From Brachycybe producta (taxonomy: Eukaryota; Arthropoda; Diplopoda; Playtdesmida; Andrognathidae), in NCBI GenBank assembly GCA_036925085.1, contig JAUPFP010000012.1, forward strand, positions 4,897,460 through 4,961,459: a stretch of 64,000 nucleotides of DNA, given 5' to 3'. Made by a program: the position numbers and the translations under genes. The notes beneath the pieces were generated by a model that worked only from the letters and a program-made list of their open reading frames with translations, did not search any database and had not been told where the DNA came from. Position 1 is the first letter of the stretch. Every line of letters begins with the position of its first letter. Below are positions 10,205 through 21,263 of this stretch, in pieces.

Positions 10205-11285
10205 TTTGTAGAAGTGATGTTGTCCTACAAATGTTGGCATTAGAATGAAGCAACTCAATGAGCAGTTTTTTTTTTCGTCTGTTAGACCACATGATAACCA
10301 GTAGCCACCTATAACTGAACAGTGTAGAACTCTAGCAATCTCTAAAGTAGACTGGTTCTCATGTTTGCAAACTGTTTGTAATTTGTTTGCAAACAAGGTC
10401 TCCAAGTCTGGACTTAACTTTAAAACGCCATTGTCACAAATGCCTGTTTCAACCACAATCACTGATTATTTACGCGCAAGTTATTTTCGCAATTTACAGT
10501 TTTGAAACACCCTGCATATTGATCATTTCCCAGTTGGGCATACATGAAAGTAAAGAGTTCAATATCGAGCATTCCACTTTATATGGTTACAATGTCTGTC
10601 TATCTCGACTTGTAAAGGGTGAATAAAATTGCCAAAATTCCATTTCAAGTCTTTGGATTATTCTATTGCATCTCGATTTATTCTACAGCTTTTATTATTA
10701 TCCTTGTGGAATGCTAACATATTCCTCCCCCATACCCCCCTTCACACACTCCCTTCTTCTTTCCTTCTCTCCTCTTTCCTTCGTCTCTCGGGCTTGTAGG
10801 AGGATAGACGCATACCAATGAAAATTCACTTTCAGCTTTGGGCTTCAAATAAATCTCAACTCATTGCTTTAATGCTGCTTTTTGCATAATGCATTGTTAT
10901 TGTACAGATTTTTATAGCCCTCTAACATTGCCTCAATTCACATGTGTAGGTCGGTCGACTGTCGGAGTTGAAATTTTTTTTTGTGATCTAGGTAGAATTC
11001 ATAATGAAAATGTAATGAGTTTTCAGTAATATTTTGAAGGCAAATTTGAAATTCTTGTCGGTACGTTCTTTTTTTTTATTTGGGTCATTGACGTTTTGTA
11101 GCGTGTTAACTCTGGCCACATCATGATTTCAAAAAAAAACACACACACACAGTAAAGTGTGGGTCCCCCACTTTCCATTGCTTTCAAGGGTTCACACATT
11201 ACAATTGAAAACACTTAAGGAACATTTTTGAATTTGCAGAAAAGTGAAAGAATATGATAAAAATATTGTGTCTGAAGGACACCTT
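10205..11285. other. Spacer without recognised gene
   Basis: The overlapping short frames at 10199-10626 have no recognisable motif. The stretch includes a C/T-rich section at 10722-10790 and a short AC repeat near 11140. Confidence 0.4.
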
Positions 11286-11826
11286 TGTTACACTTTGTAT
11301 TTCGCCTTCCCTTGAAAACTATAACCTTGGGGTCTCTCGTACCCCAAGTGACACATTTCCGCCCCTTGTCTATAATCAGGAGACTCCCAAAAGTAAATCA
11401 CATCCTGGTTCCGGTATCGGCGGATGAATACCCATCAAGGCACGTTCCCTTGGGCATGGGTGTACCTGTATAGGTGCACGCAGGCCCTAGGTAGAAAGGT
11501 CTGTGTCTTGATTGATTTTTGTGGCACCATTCTCTGATATTGAAACATGAAATAACTCATTCATTGGTCTGGTGGCTTAAGCAACGTCACACTTTGTAAC
11601 TCTCCTTTGTTTGTTGTGCGTCGATGGTTGTCTCGCCTCGCATCGCGCCTCTATTATTATTTCTCTCTTTGGAATTGCAAGTCAAGATTAACTAGCAAAG
11701 GGAACGACCTCGGCACCGTATGGAGTCAGGCCTAAATCATACACTCTCTCAGCTCAAGGTGGTATCCCTCCCCAAACTTAGGAGATCTAGACCTGAATCT
11801 CGTAACAGGGGCTCTACACTGTTACA
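11286..11826 (+). mobile_element. Solo LTR, family 2, copy a
   Basis: It starts TGTTACACTTTGTATTTCGC and ends CTCTACACTGTTACA, i.e. TG..CA with a matching TGTTACA at each end. It is flanked by CCTT on both sides (11282-11285 and 11827-11830), a perfect 4-bp target duplication. A GGTGTACC..GGTGCACGCAGG palindromic stretch precedes a degraded TATA-like AGGTAGAAAGG near 11490. It is about 541 bp, with no internal retrotransposon region on either side, so it is a solo LTR. Related copies: 28212-28770 and 30390-30740, same strand. Confidence 0.9.
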
Positions 11827-12283
11827 CCTTTCTAATTTCATTAGCCTCATGGTCTGAACCAGTCTTGAAGTAGATGAAGATTTTTTTTTAGCTTTTTTTT
11901 AAGCTTACCTTTTGCCTTAAGTAACATTTAAGAATAGTGTTGCTTCTGAAAAAAGTTTATGCAATTCTCTTCTCTTTTTTTTTTTTTTCATGAACTGTAT
12001 TAGTCAATTTACTTCTGATCCGATTTACGGGAAAGATTTTATTTTTTATCTCCACTTTGTACATTTTTTTTTTGAATTAGCATATTTATTATGAATATTT
12101 CAATTTTTATCTGTCTACTGTAGTAAGTGTCTGTATCTATCTGAGTGAGTGTCTTTGCTTTAGTGCCAACCTCTATTACTCATAAATTTGGAACTTTTTT
12201 ATGGCTAATTTGCCACTTGAAATTTAAGCATAAGGCCCTACATTGAAATTAGCAATTTCTTAAAGTGAGTTGTTGATAAGAGT

Positions 12284-12288
<5 letters not shown>

Positions 12289-12345
<57 letters not shown>

Positions 12346-12346
12346 A
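12289..12346 (+). repeat. (GA)n microsatellite
   Basis: Almost perfect GA dinucleotide run of about 58 bp in AT-rich spacer. The serine/leucine-rich minus-strand frame here is its translation and not a gene. Confidence 0.95.
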
Positions 12347-13420
12347 AGAGAAAACTGAGAAGTGTGTACATTTATTTTGAAATGCAAATGTATATGCTAA
12401 AGAGATTGTGAATTTTGGTTGACATGCTTCTAGACTAAGCAAAATTGGACTCTTTGGCTCAATGTGTCTAGCTTTACTGTAGTGTCTTATATGTGTTTCT
12501 TCTAACTCTGGTTCTACACGATGTTTGCATTTGTCACATATTTATACATTTGAATCCCTTTTACAGAGTTTCAACCCCCCCCCCCCTCCCCTAAAAAAAC
12601 TCTAAAAAAGAGTACTTCTTGAAGAGGGAACACAGGGGGGCTAATGTTTTGCATATGGGTAGACCAGTACTGCAAGATGTGTGCACATTGCCATTTAATA
12701 TAAATTAAGTCTTGATGGATTTATTTATATTTGCAAGAAATTTGAAAAAAAAAAATATGCACAAGCTCTAGTTTTGACATATGTACATGTACATACTAAT
12801 TGTTATAACACAATTCTTATTCGGGAATAGAGGGGCGGGGCAAATTCTCCGACTGGTTGGAAAACCCATCAATCAACTATCAAATACATTTGGGTGAAAG
12901 AGACTCGTGACATCAAGAGCATCAATATGCAGTAGAAACCAGTTATTTTGGCCACTTTTAATTGGGGGCAGCCCCCCATTTGGGACAAGTCTTATGGAAC
13001 AATATATTTGTTTCCCTTTACTTAGCATAATTGAGCAGCCGTTTAAATGGGCCAAATTATCTTTGTTCCTATGTGTCTCTAATTAACCAGAAGCTACTCT
13101 TATCACAATTTAGCTGATATATTGATGATCTTAAGAAAAAAAAGCATTTGAAGAGGAAAAAAGATGAATCAAGTTTAGATCTACCAATAGACTAAAATTT
13201 ATGTTTGGATGGCAGTTACTTTTTTGTGGGAGGACATTTTGTGCCGTTTTAGCGGCAGTGGTTTGGTAAGAAAGATGGGCACTACGGAATATGACTTAAT
13301 ACGGAAAAGTAACATCGTTTAACGAAATAGGTTTGTATCAATTTAAATGGTTGTGTCGATCACAATATTGATTCATTTTGCTGATTTCAGACACTAGTTG
13401 TGCCGAAAGATGTTATTGTA
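12347..13420. other. AT-rich spacer
   Basis: No gene or bounded element was found. There is a C9 tract at about 12574-12583 and several A runs. The 60-codon frame at 12873-13055 has no recognisable motif. Confidence 0.4.
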
Positions 13421-13638
13421 TAAAGCTACTCGCCCACTAGGTTGGTGATTCGGCACGGCGCGGCACCGACCTAATGGGTGGGTTCAAGAAGTTCCAGACT
13501 TTCTCCAGAGCGGTGCTGTGCCGCGCTTCTCTGCGCTTTCGCCCTAATGGACGGGGCTTCATTCATTTACATGCATTTTGTTTGGGAGCCGTTTTTTTCT
13601 GCGCACCGCGTCAGTGAGCTAGTGGGCGAGCAACTTTA
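13421..13638. mobile_element. GC-rich MITE with TAAAGC..CTCGCCCACTAG ends
   Basis: The 20-bp left end TAAAGCTACTCGCCCACTAG pairs with the right end (complement TAAAGTTGCTCGCCCACTAG) with two mismatches. The interior is unusually GC-rich for the window and repeats GGCGCGGCAC, GCCGCGC and CTCTGCGC-like words. 218 bp, no coding frame. Confidence 0.85.
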
Positions 13639-13751
13639 GAGCTTTAGAGCTTCAACAAACAGCGCCGTCTATGTGGTACACGGCCTCTTATTAGATTTTT
13701 TTCTGTATCAGAACTACAGTAGGTGCAAAAAAAAAATGCAGGGTAAATACA

Positions 13752-14125
13752 TTTTACAAGTGCACATATCACAGACAATTAGAAATCGGGACAAACAAGT
13801 TAGCTCCGCCCTTTTGATGACGACCGGAAATTTCTAATTTGTTTGTTGCGTGGTTCGACGTTGAAAAGGGCGGAGCATGTGACATCAGACTACATAACCA
13901 ACCAATTAGAAGTTGATGGTCGTCATAAAAAGGGCGGAACCAACTTCTGTTTGTCCAGATTTTTAATTGCCTGTCACATATCATGCAGAACTGGCACAAC
14001 ATATCACATAGAAACATTTACATGACATGTTGCGTCAGTTTTGCATGATGTGTGCACTTGTAAATATGTAGGGCTATACATGTTACAAGTGTAAGCATCA
14101 TGCAGAACTGGCGCAACATGTGACA
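13752..14125. mobile_element. Palindromic element, three-arm, split by a MITE
   Basis: The unit TTACAAGTG..ATCATGCAGAACTGGC..CAACAT occurs forward (13752-13770 plus 13983-14011), inverted (14023-14063) and forward again (14083-14125). The second and third copies form a ~41-bp-arm hairpin. The first forward copy is interrupted by the 8-bp-TSD MITE at 13771-13974; removing that MITE and one CACATATC restores it. So this palindrome is older than the MITE. Confidence 0.8.
13771..13974. mobile_element. MITE family P (ACAGGCAATTAG ends), copy 1
   Basis: Ends ACAGACAATTAGAAATCGGG and complement of ACAGGCAATTAAAAATCTGG are inverted, and a second inverted layer (CTCCGCCCTTTT..AAAAGGGCGGAG) lies inside. 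A perfect 8-bp duplication CACATATC flanks it (13763-13770, 13975-13982). An 8-bp TSD fits hAT or P-type elements; no transposase allows a choice. Relatives: 34296, 40613, fragments at 36806 and in the Helitrons. Confidence 0.9.
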
Positions 14126-14314
14126 TAAGTGTTAGTCGCGATGTTCTTCACCATGACAAATGAGTTTCTTGCTTTAAACGATCGTATTTTCGTCTTGGAA
14201 GCAACACTTTTATTTAGAAAACAAAAAAAATTGTGAGATACTTTTAGTGGCAACCACACACAAGACACAAGATGAGTAAAGTAGTATGAAACGGATGCAC
14301 TTTGTGCTCTTCTG

Positions 14315-14333
14315 TCCTCTCTGTCTCTCTCTT

Positions 14334-14382
<49 letters not shown>
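14315..14382 (+). repeat. (CT)n microsatellite
   Basis: Imperfect then perfect CT run of about 65 bp. Frames on both strands here (serine/leucine-rich, arginine/glutamate-rich) are its translations. Confidence 0.95.
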
Positions 14383-14386
<4 letters not shown>

Positions 14387-15210
14387 GCTTGCTTAAATTG
14401 ATTGCTTTTTGCTCCTTTTACTTGGTCAGTGACAGTGATGACAAAAATTGTACAAATGCAATTTATTGGCTGGCATACATACATATAAGACCCCTTGTGA
14501 ATTTATATAGATATATATTCTAAATAAATAAATAAAAATGTTAAGTTTTCTTTCAAACTATTGATCCAGTGAGTTCAGAGACATCACTTGAAAAGGGGGA
14601 ATATTTATTTAAATGCATACACACATACAAAAATACCGTATATCATTATAAATTCTCCTAGCTACCAGTGTAGCTCATTTTTTATTTTATTTAATAAATT
14701 GAAATATTTGTTATCGCAATAGGGTTCAGTGTATATGACTAAAGAGTCGTCATCTGGTGACAGACTCAAACATTATCGAATAAAGAATGACTCGTGAAAT
14801 CGGTTAGGGTACAAACATATTGAAGTGTCAAATCAAAAGCAAAGCTGTGTATGCTAGTGGCGAGCTAAAATCTAAGATAAATTCAATTCAATTCAACTCA
14901 GTACATCTGCAATTGTGTTAAAGAGAAAAAAAAACAATTGTGACAAATACACGAATCGTGTGGAGCCAGCCTTAGAAGCAACTTGAAGCATGGAAATCTT
15001 CAAACATTTTATCTTTAGTTAGAATTATTCTACTAAAAAATAAACCATAAATGGGTTTATTTAAAAAAAATCGTATAGGGAGCTTTTGCATAAAAGTTAT
15101 TTTAGAAATACTTTTACGACTAATTTTGAAATTGTTTTATGTATTACTATTAACAAAACATTTCTTGAAATGTTAAGACCTTAGTTAGGGTTAGGGGCTA
15201 TGTTAAGGTT
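14383..15210. other. AT-rich spacer
   Basis: No gene, tRNA or inverted-repeat element was recognised in this stretch. Confidence 0.4.
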
Positions 15211-15273
15211 ATGTCACAAGTTTATTTTGCTCATGTATCGGTTCGGTACATGAGCAAAATAAACTTGTGACAT
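15211..15273. repeat. Perfect 27-bp hairpin
   Basis: The 27-nt arm beginning ATGTCACAAGTTTATTTTGC (15211-15237) is followed by the 9-nt loop TCGGTTCGG and an exact 27-nt reverse complement (15247-15273). It has no mismatch, no bulge, and no further pairing outside. It may be a very small MITE or a foldback insertion; length and shape also resemble a small-RNA hairpin, though perfect pairing is unlike most animal pre-miRNAs. Confidence 0.9.
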
Positions 15274-15684
15274 ATTTTCCCCAAACCAATGTAAACACTT
15301 CTGAGATCAACTTAGCCAGTTGAAATAACTTGCTAGACCATCTCTAGGCAATATGTGAATCACTTCCATGTTAAACACTTTCTCATCCCCTCTCTGGACA
15401 TAAAAACTGATTTCCAGACTGGTTGAAATTTATATTGTTCAACATACTCCCCCAATTTTTTTGTCTTATTTTAATAAATTTGTATAAATAGATATTTATA
15501 GATATAGAATTATAGATATTTATAAATAAATAATAATAACAAATAATCTTAAGCAGAAAAATGAATGAACGAATGAATAAAATTTTGAATACACAGACAA
15601 AAAAAACAAGACAAAAACAACTAGAAACAAAAAAAGTTTCTTGTGGGGATTATGTTGAACAAGTTCCCAGTTTGCTTCTTCGTC

Positions 15685-15777
15685 CTATCCAATCTGTGAC
15701 AATTCTGGCCCTTTAGCACCACCATTTTGTGATGGTGCTGGCTCTGAACCAGCCTCTTGTTTAAGTGCATGCGACAT
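15685..15777 (-). pseudogene. Possible gag start of truncated LTR element
   Basis: A 30-codon minus-strand frame begins MSHALKQEAGSEPAPSQNGG and continues AKGPELSQIG before a stop. It lies about 75 nt downstream of the approximate LTR end at 15850 (same strand), where the 5' leader and gag start are expected. Composition is coding-like (A, E, P, G, Q), unlike the surrounding AT-rich frames. Too short for family assignment; it could be leader sequence. Confidence 0.3.
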
Positions 15778-15849
15778 TTGATGGTTCAGGTTGCTTATAC
15801 CGATCACTCAGTCTCTCACAGCACAGTCGTTTTTTAAGTTCACAAAAAA

Positions 15850-16414
15850 ACTTCTCGATTTTAGGCGGGGCTGAACTTGGGCCTCCTCACTCCTCTAGTT
15901 GGAACACACTCAGTCTCGACTCAGAAGGATTCTGAAGGGGATTGGTGCTGAAATTGCTGGCTAAAGTATCTTCCTTGGCTATTTTCATTTGGGAGAAAAT
16001 AAACACACACTCTTTTATATGGCATAAAACTTCTCTTTATAAACAATAATCACAAAATCAGTCCAGAATTACTCTCTGTCCTGTCTTAACTCTCTGAAAT
16101 CTCTAATCGAACTATCCTCAAACAGATGTGGCACAGTACTTTCGCTCTGTCTCTAGGGAGGAGCAACTGTCACTTCATAGCTCAATGACAGGCCAACTGG
16201 GCCAATCATTGCCCTGGGCTGAGAATATTACCTTTTAAGGAAAGGCATTTTTCGGACTCTTTTCCCAATTTCTCACGGTTCATCTTGGTTCCCAGAATGA
16301 TCTTGGAATTCGGGCCATCCAAGTCTCTGGACATCTGTACTCAATGGGGTGCCATCCTGACATAAGGGAATTTCTACGAGGTGTTCCACAAGTATGGTTA
16401 TACAGGATGTCACA
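15850..16414 (-). mobile_element. LTR family 3, copy on minus strand
   Basis: On the minus strand it begins TGTGACATCCTGTATAACCA at 16414 and aligns along its length with the plus-strand copy at 23884-24404: shared blocks include GATGGCAC, GGTGGCCCGAATT/GATGGCCCGAATT, AACCxxGATxAACC and CCTTCTGAGTC. TATA-like ATATAAAAG and TTTATAAAG lie in the second half. The inner end is not sharp (15850 is approximate) because sequence continues into probable internal region. Confidence 0.75.
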
Positions 16415-17867
16415 AATTCCTAACCCATTTTAACAAAATTATTGCAATACACGCCGTGGCACAATATTCATTTTTGAAATTTGATGTCTACAAAAGTAGA
16501 TAAAAAATGTCCAGCCTCTACCTTTGCACAAGTTGACCAGACATTCAATGCCTGGAAATATTGCTAAAAACACTTGCAAAGAAAATTGCATGTCAATGGA
16601 AACACTTCAACAAGTTACTCTAGCAATAAATGTTGCAAGATTATTGCTCGTGTATTTGCACCTTTAAAGTGGAATTTTTTGAGCTGCCGTTTTCTTTTCA
16701 AAAAGGTTTTTTATATCATACAATGTTTTTCATACTCATAATTATTTGACACTCATTAATATTTGATTAGAGTAATCAGAAGAGACTTCTTTTGGTTCAT
16801 TAGCAAGTTGAAAATAGGAAGTTTTTACCCATTATTGATATGAATACTATCTGAAAATAAAATCCCCCTCAAAAAAAGTTTGACTATAGTAGCCATTAAA
16901 ACTTGATGGTTGCTCATTATAGTTGTTCTGTATTATCATTTTTCTTCGTTTTATGGAATCTGAACAAACAGTAAAAGTTTTGAAAGTTGAAACCGATATG
17001 GAAATAGAACGAAAAAAAAAAAGGAGAGGGAATATATTGAATGATTTATTTTATGCGGAAACAAATGATAACGGAAAAAGAAGATCATTAAATGTGCAAT
17101 TGCTTCAATGATTTTATTATGAGATCCGCTATAGTTGTATAGTAGTAGCCTATTGAATTATGAGAGTGGATTCGAGTAATTAGTTTCAAACTTGTATGTA
17201 ATCCTCCTGCTCTCGTGATATGTGAATGTTTGAAAAAAAAATCTCCAGCGTTTAGGTTTTAAAGCAATAAAATTGCATCGAAAATGATGTGGAAGGCATG
17301 ATTCCGTTGTACTGTTTAAATACACATTGAAGTAAAAATAGTTACATAAATGACATAAAAAGGTTTTGCTGTAAAGTGTGTTTGTAACTTTTATGTGTTT
17401 GTTTGACTATTTTATCGTTTTCCATCACAAACATGAAAAACAAGCTGAACAGTATCAGACGGGGTCACATTACTCAACAAATTGTATTTACATTGCAGTG
17501 CAGTTTGTGATAAGGTGGGATGTAACCTAAAAATGTGCAACACAGTTTCAACAGTTTGATTGTGTATCATCAAATTCATCAATAATCTTAATTCAAGTAG
17601 CCATAGATTCACATTAGCAATAGCTTAATATTGTCATCATTTTAGCTAATATACAAAATTTCTTTTTTTTATTGTTTCCAACAACCTTGAATCTGCACAA
17701 TAAAAATTAGTAGTTTGTCCTCTTATTTACCGCTACTTAGATGTTTATATACATGTATGCAAGTGTTGATGTGTACTGTTGCATTAATATTTTGTAACAA
17801 CTTTTTAAATATTGTGACCGCAGTTTTGTAGGAATGGCCGCCACTCCAAAAAAATAAGAGCTTTTAC
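16415..17867. other. AT-rich spacer
   Basis: No gene was recognised. The frame MESEQTVKVLKVETDMEIER (within 16923-17111) is lysine/glutamate-rich with A-run codons and no splice context; I treat it as chance. Confidence 0.4.
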
Positions 17868-18054
17868 TCTTAGGTATAGACCTACACAAAGCCCATGAGC
17901 TGGTATTTTTATGTTAAAGGCCCATGGGCCTGGTATGCTATGTGAGCCTGGTGGGCTTCGTAGGTCTGGTGGGCTTCGTGGGCTGGGCTTAGTATAGTCT
18001 CATGGGTTGGGCTGGGCTTCAAATTTTTACACAATGTACAGTAGGTCTCTACTC
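17868..18054. mobile_element. GGGC-repeat MITE, copy 1
   Basis: It starts TAGACCTACACAAAGCCCAT and ends TACAGTAGGTCTCTACTC; AGACCTAC at the left pairs with GTAGGTCT at the right. The interior is a string of GGGCTTCGTGGGC, GGGCCTGG and GGGCTGGGC words. The same arrangement recurs at 51970-52148. Likely a non-autonomous hAT by similarity of this arrangement to known GGGC-rich hAT ends; this is inference. Confidence 0.75.
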
Positions 18055-18821
18055 TATCGCTGTGACAATTCATGATTGTTTATTTTAACAATGCGTTTTA
18101 TTCCGCATGTAAAGTGTTCCTCTGCAATAGCGGCTTTCTGCTGCTTTTGTGGCAATTATTTGTATTCGTAAAATTTACTACTTAAATTAAAATGAACAAC
18201 GTTTGATTATTTTAATAATTGATTTTTGCAATTAATTGCTGCTTAAATGGTTGTCTTAATAATCTAATATGAGATTATAAATCACAAGTCAATATATTCC
18301 TGAAGTGTTTCCCAGACACAACATCAATTACCCTGGATTAATTAAGCAGTGATAAGCACAATATAAGGTGGCGCTTTAACAGTTTCATATTTTAGGTTAC
18401 ATAAGGCCCAGTACACTTTTAATCAGCATGTTGCTTAAGACGGGAAAGAAAACGTCAAATGAGAACAGTGGAACAATATTTTTGCTGACTTATTTTACTG
18501 GGGAAAATCTAAGGAAAATGCATGACATGAATTAATTAATGTAAAGCATTGCAGGAGTTTTTATTGTAAATAATGAAATTTGCTTTGACCCGTTTCGTAA
18601 AAATGATTTTCCGTTTGTTTTAAAATATTACAATTCGTAGTTTTTTTTCTTTTTTAAGTATCTAGTTTGGGAGCATTTGACATCTGTTGTATTTTGATGT
18701 ATTGTTTGGGGGTCAAATCTTTTACATATGCACGACACTGTGATGGTACATGATTTCCACTAGTTGTTGACTTGCGTACCTTCCTCCCTTATATATATGG
18801 TTATCATACAGTGAGGAAGTT
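18055..18821. other. AT-rich spacer
   Basis: Nothing recognised apart from short T and AT runs. Confidence 0.4.
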
Positions 18822-19353
18822 TGGAAAGGCGGAATTAGCCTGATGGCCGTTACCTCCCTGAAGAGGATGATGTTCCTCAGAGAGGTGATCACCACCTGGC
18901 TCTGAAATTGTCTCGTCGCTATGCGGTTATTTTTACCTCCTTGTCGTATAGTGCCTCAGATTGTTCCAAAGAAATTAAACACACATAAAGACGACACTAC
19001 TTCTTGTGAAAACTCATTTATTCATTTTTGTCAAGAAGTATAAAATACAAAAATGAAGGGTTACTTTAAAGATGAAGTGTTCACGGGCCCATTGTTGCAT
19101 TATGGAATAAAATTTACATACGACAAGCGTGAACTGTTTGAGAGAAAAATGGACGATGAACAAAGGACCTGTGGCCTCAGGGGTGTACACAGTGTGTACA
19201 CCCCTGAGGTGTTAGCAGGTCCAAGTGAGCACGCTCTGAGAGGTATCCCTCCGTTCTAAATAAGTTCGTAAGCGCAGGTGGGGTAGATACAGTGAAGAGT
19301 CGGACACCCCTAGGCTAGCATTCTAGGGGGATCATTAACTACCGGGTGTTACA
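18822..19353 (-). mobile_element. Solo LTR, family 1, copy b
   Basis: Read on the minus strand it starts TGTAACACCCGGTAGTTAAT and ends CCGCCTTTCCA (TG..CA). AGTT flanks both sides on the plus strand (18818-18821 and 19354-19357), a 4-bp target duplication. It holds an exact 35-bp palindrome (19175-19209), a poly(A) signal AATAAA, and a region after it homologous to copies at 30825 and 54800. The frame at 19053-19259 is a by-product. Confidence 0.8.
19175..19209. repeat. Perfect palindrome in LTR promoter region
   Basis: CCTCAGGGGTGTACAC, spacer AGT, GTGTACACCCCTGAGG: 16-bp arms without mismatch. A second, outer pair GGACCT (19165-19170) / AGGTCC (19217-19222) brackets it. The same position in the sister LTRs carries a GGTGTACACAGGTCC palindrome just before a TATA box. 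Confidence 0.95.
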
Positions 19354-20107
19354 AGTTTTGTATTGGATATATTGTTTTGATGCTGTTTGGTTCAATTAAG
19401 GGTAGAAAGCAACAAATTATCTTTAAATGGCTGTCAGTATCTAATAATAGATGCTACAATGAAAATCAAGTTTTAAGTTGTTGCATGATGCACACATTAT
19501 TATATTAATACTTGTAGCTATAATTGTAGCCCATCTATAGTTAGATAATGAAGTACAATTGCAGACCAATAATATAAGTTTCTTTGCAGAATATTTTGCG
19601 TTTGAGTGTGATAAATTGATAATAAAGGGTTTATAATATACAGAGTACATACTGTATTATATAATACACGAAGTAAATAACTGTATTTCTGTTTATTGAA
19701 ACGACAATATAATAGGTGCTTAGTATACTTCGAAGCCCACTGTTGCAAATGATTGCTTTTGACGTTGCAGGAGAAAAAAAAAAGATTGAAGAACTATAAT
19801 TTAGGAGAAATTAAGGTTTAAGATTGCATGCATTGATGTGTAGAAAAAAGTATTGATTTTTTTATTAATTGCTTCCTGTTTGTGTTGTTATCCATGTTAT
19901 AGTTATGTAAAGTAAAATCACTCTTTTAAGAGCAGCATCGTGTGTGATAATCTGTATTGCCCTTTATATGAAGATATTTAGGGCATATTGTGGCCACAGT
20001 ATGTGCCATTAGATGGTACCACTACTCCTAACTGAGAACCCTAACCATTGCAGAAGCATCATGTAGGCCTATCATTGAACTATAAACGAAGATGGATCCG
20101 TGGTGCA
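19354..20107. other. AT-rich spacer
   Basis: No gene or bounded element recognised. Confidence 0.4.
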
Positions 20108-20661
20108 TTATCTCCAGAAATTTCTTGTCGAAATATTGTCAAGACTTACTCAATGATTGCCAAAATGATTTTTAAAATTTAAAATAAGTCATTAAAATCT
20201 TAAAAAAAAACTTAAAAAGGAAGTGACTTTAATGAGTCACCAAAAAATTCAGAAAATTAAATTTTCAACTCAATTTAGTGACAAATTTTGTCACCTTACA
20301 TTTTCAGAATTCCATAATCAAATACATGTATTTCCTATTCATATTCGACTCAATATATACTTCCAATCAACTCGAGAGCCACGTGAATAGAGAATACATG
20401 TATTTGACTATTTAATTGAAAGTGATGTGAGGCGACAACATCCAAAATTCCAGTAGAGGAGTATATTTTTTTATTGCCAATGTCTGTTGTTTGGTGGCAT
20501 ATCTATCTGATAAAGTCCATTTACAGGAAGTCAACTGATTTTTAGTTTTTTTAAAATTATATTAATGACATATTTTAAATTTTAAAAATCGTTTTGGTAA
20601 TCGTTGAGTAAGTCTTGACAGCATTTTGACAAGAAATTTCTGAAGGTAATGGTCTCTTTAA
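20108..20661. mobile_element. MITE family B, copy 2
   Basis: Long inverted ends: left TCTCCAGAAATTTCTTGTCG..GATTTTTAAAATTTAAAATA, right its complement through GACAAGAAATTTCTGAAGGT to GGTCTCTTTAA. The interior matches the other copies (AATACATGTATTTCCTATTC, TGGTGGCATATCTATCTGAT). 554 bp, non-coding. Confidence 0.85.
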
Positions 20662-20739
20662 GAAAAAAATTTGTTTAGGAAAAAAGTTGTACTACGAGAC
20701 TGTATCTGATGATGTCTAAGGGTACTAGATTGGCCATGT

Positions 20740-21158
20740 ATTGGCTAGTGGGAAAAAGCGAGAAAAAGTGGGAGGGAGTGACTGAAACTGAAATGAAAGG
20801 AGTAAAAAAGGAACAAACAACGCGCATGCGCACACCAGAGAAAATGAACAACATTTTCTCTTTCAAATATAAAAAGGGGAGGGGATAATAGTAGCAAAAT
20901 TAAACTACAGTTTATCACAGGCAATTGTGCCCAGCATTAGAATTTCTTTTTCTCAGCCCTTATATGAACGTCATCGATTTCTAATTGGGTTTGTTACTTG
21001 GTCTGACATATATATATATAACCTTTAAGCAAACACATGTGAGGGCGGTGGGGAGAGGAGAGAAGGAAACGTCCTTCATTGAGTGACCTTCATTCAGTAC
21101 TTGAATAAAATAGTTAAACTAGAATGACCCATCATACATGACGGGTTACCCCACTAGT
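20740..21158 (+). mobile_element. Helitron-like non-autonomous element, copy 1
   Basis: It ends GACGGGTTACCCCACTAGT at 21158 with a CCCATC..GACGGG stem just before, the Helitron hairpin plus CTRRT arrangement. Upstream blocks GTGGGAGGGAGTGACTGAAA, GGAGTAAAAAAGGAACAAAC and GCGCATGCGCACACCAGAGA are shared with copies at 32987 and 54174. A truncated family P MITE (20917-21007) is embedded, and an unrelated insert or deletion occupies 21008-21115. The 5' end is unclear. Confidence 0.65.
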
Positions 21159-21164
21159 TTTTAA

Positions 21165-21232
21165 TAATAATAATATTAGTATTATTATTAATAATATTAT
21201 TATCATTATTATTATTATTATACTTATATATT
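21165..21232 (+). repeat. AAT/ATT microsatellite
   Basis: Interrupted TAA then ATT trinucleotide run directly after the Helitron end. Confidence 0.9.
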
Positions 21233-21263
21233 ATTTTTTTTTCCTCTTTCTTTCTAGGTAAGT
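21228..21263 (+). promoter_or_regulatory. Candidate recursive splice site (ratchet point) 1
   Basis: A long pyrimidine tract (TTTTTTTTTCCTCTTTCTTT) runs into CTAG at 21257 and then GTAAGT at 21258-21263. A strong 3' splice site joined with zero spacing to a consensus 5' splice site is the definition of a recursive splice site, used to remove long introns in pieces. It is on the plus strand. Seen: the motif. Inferred: function. Confidence 0.5.

Noticed and set aside
16923..17111. 62-codon K/E-rich frame as a small host gene
   Set aside because: Driven by A-runs, no recognisable motif or splice signals.
17470..17600. Repeat sharing ACTCAACAAATTGTA with 24610 and 38890
   Set aside because: Similarity covers only ~25 bp with no consistent extension; could not be delimited as a family.
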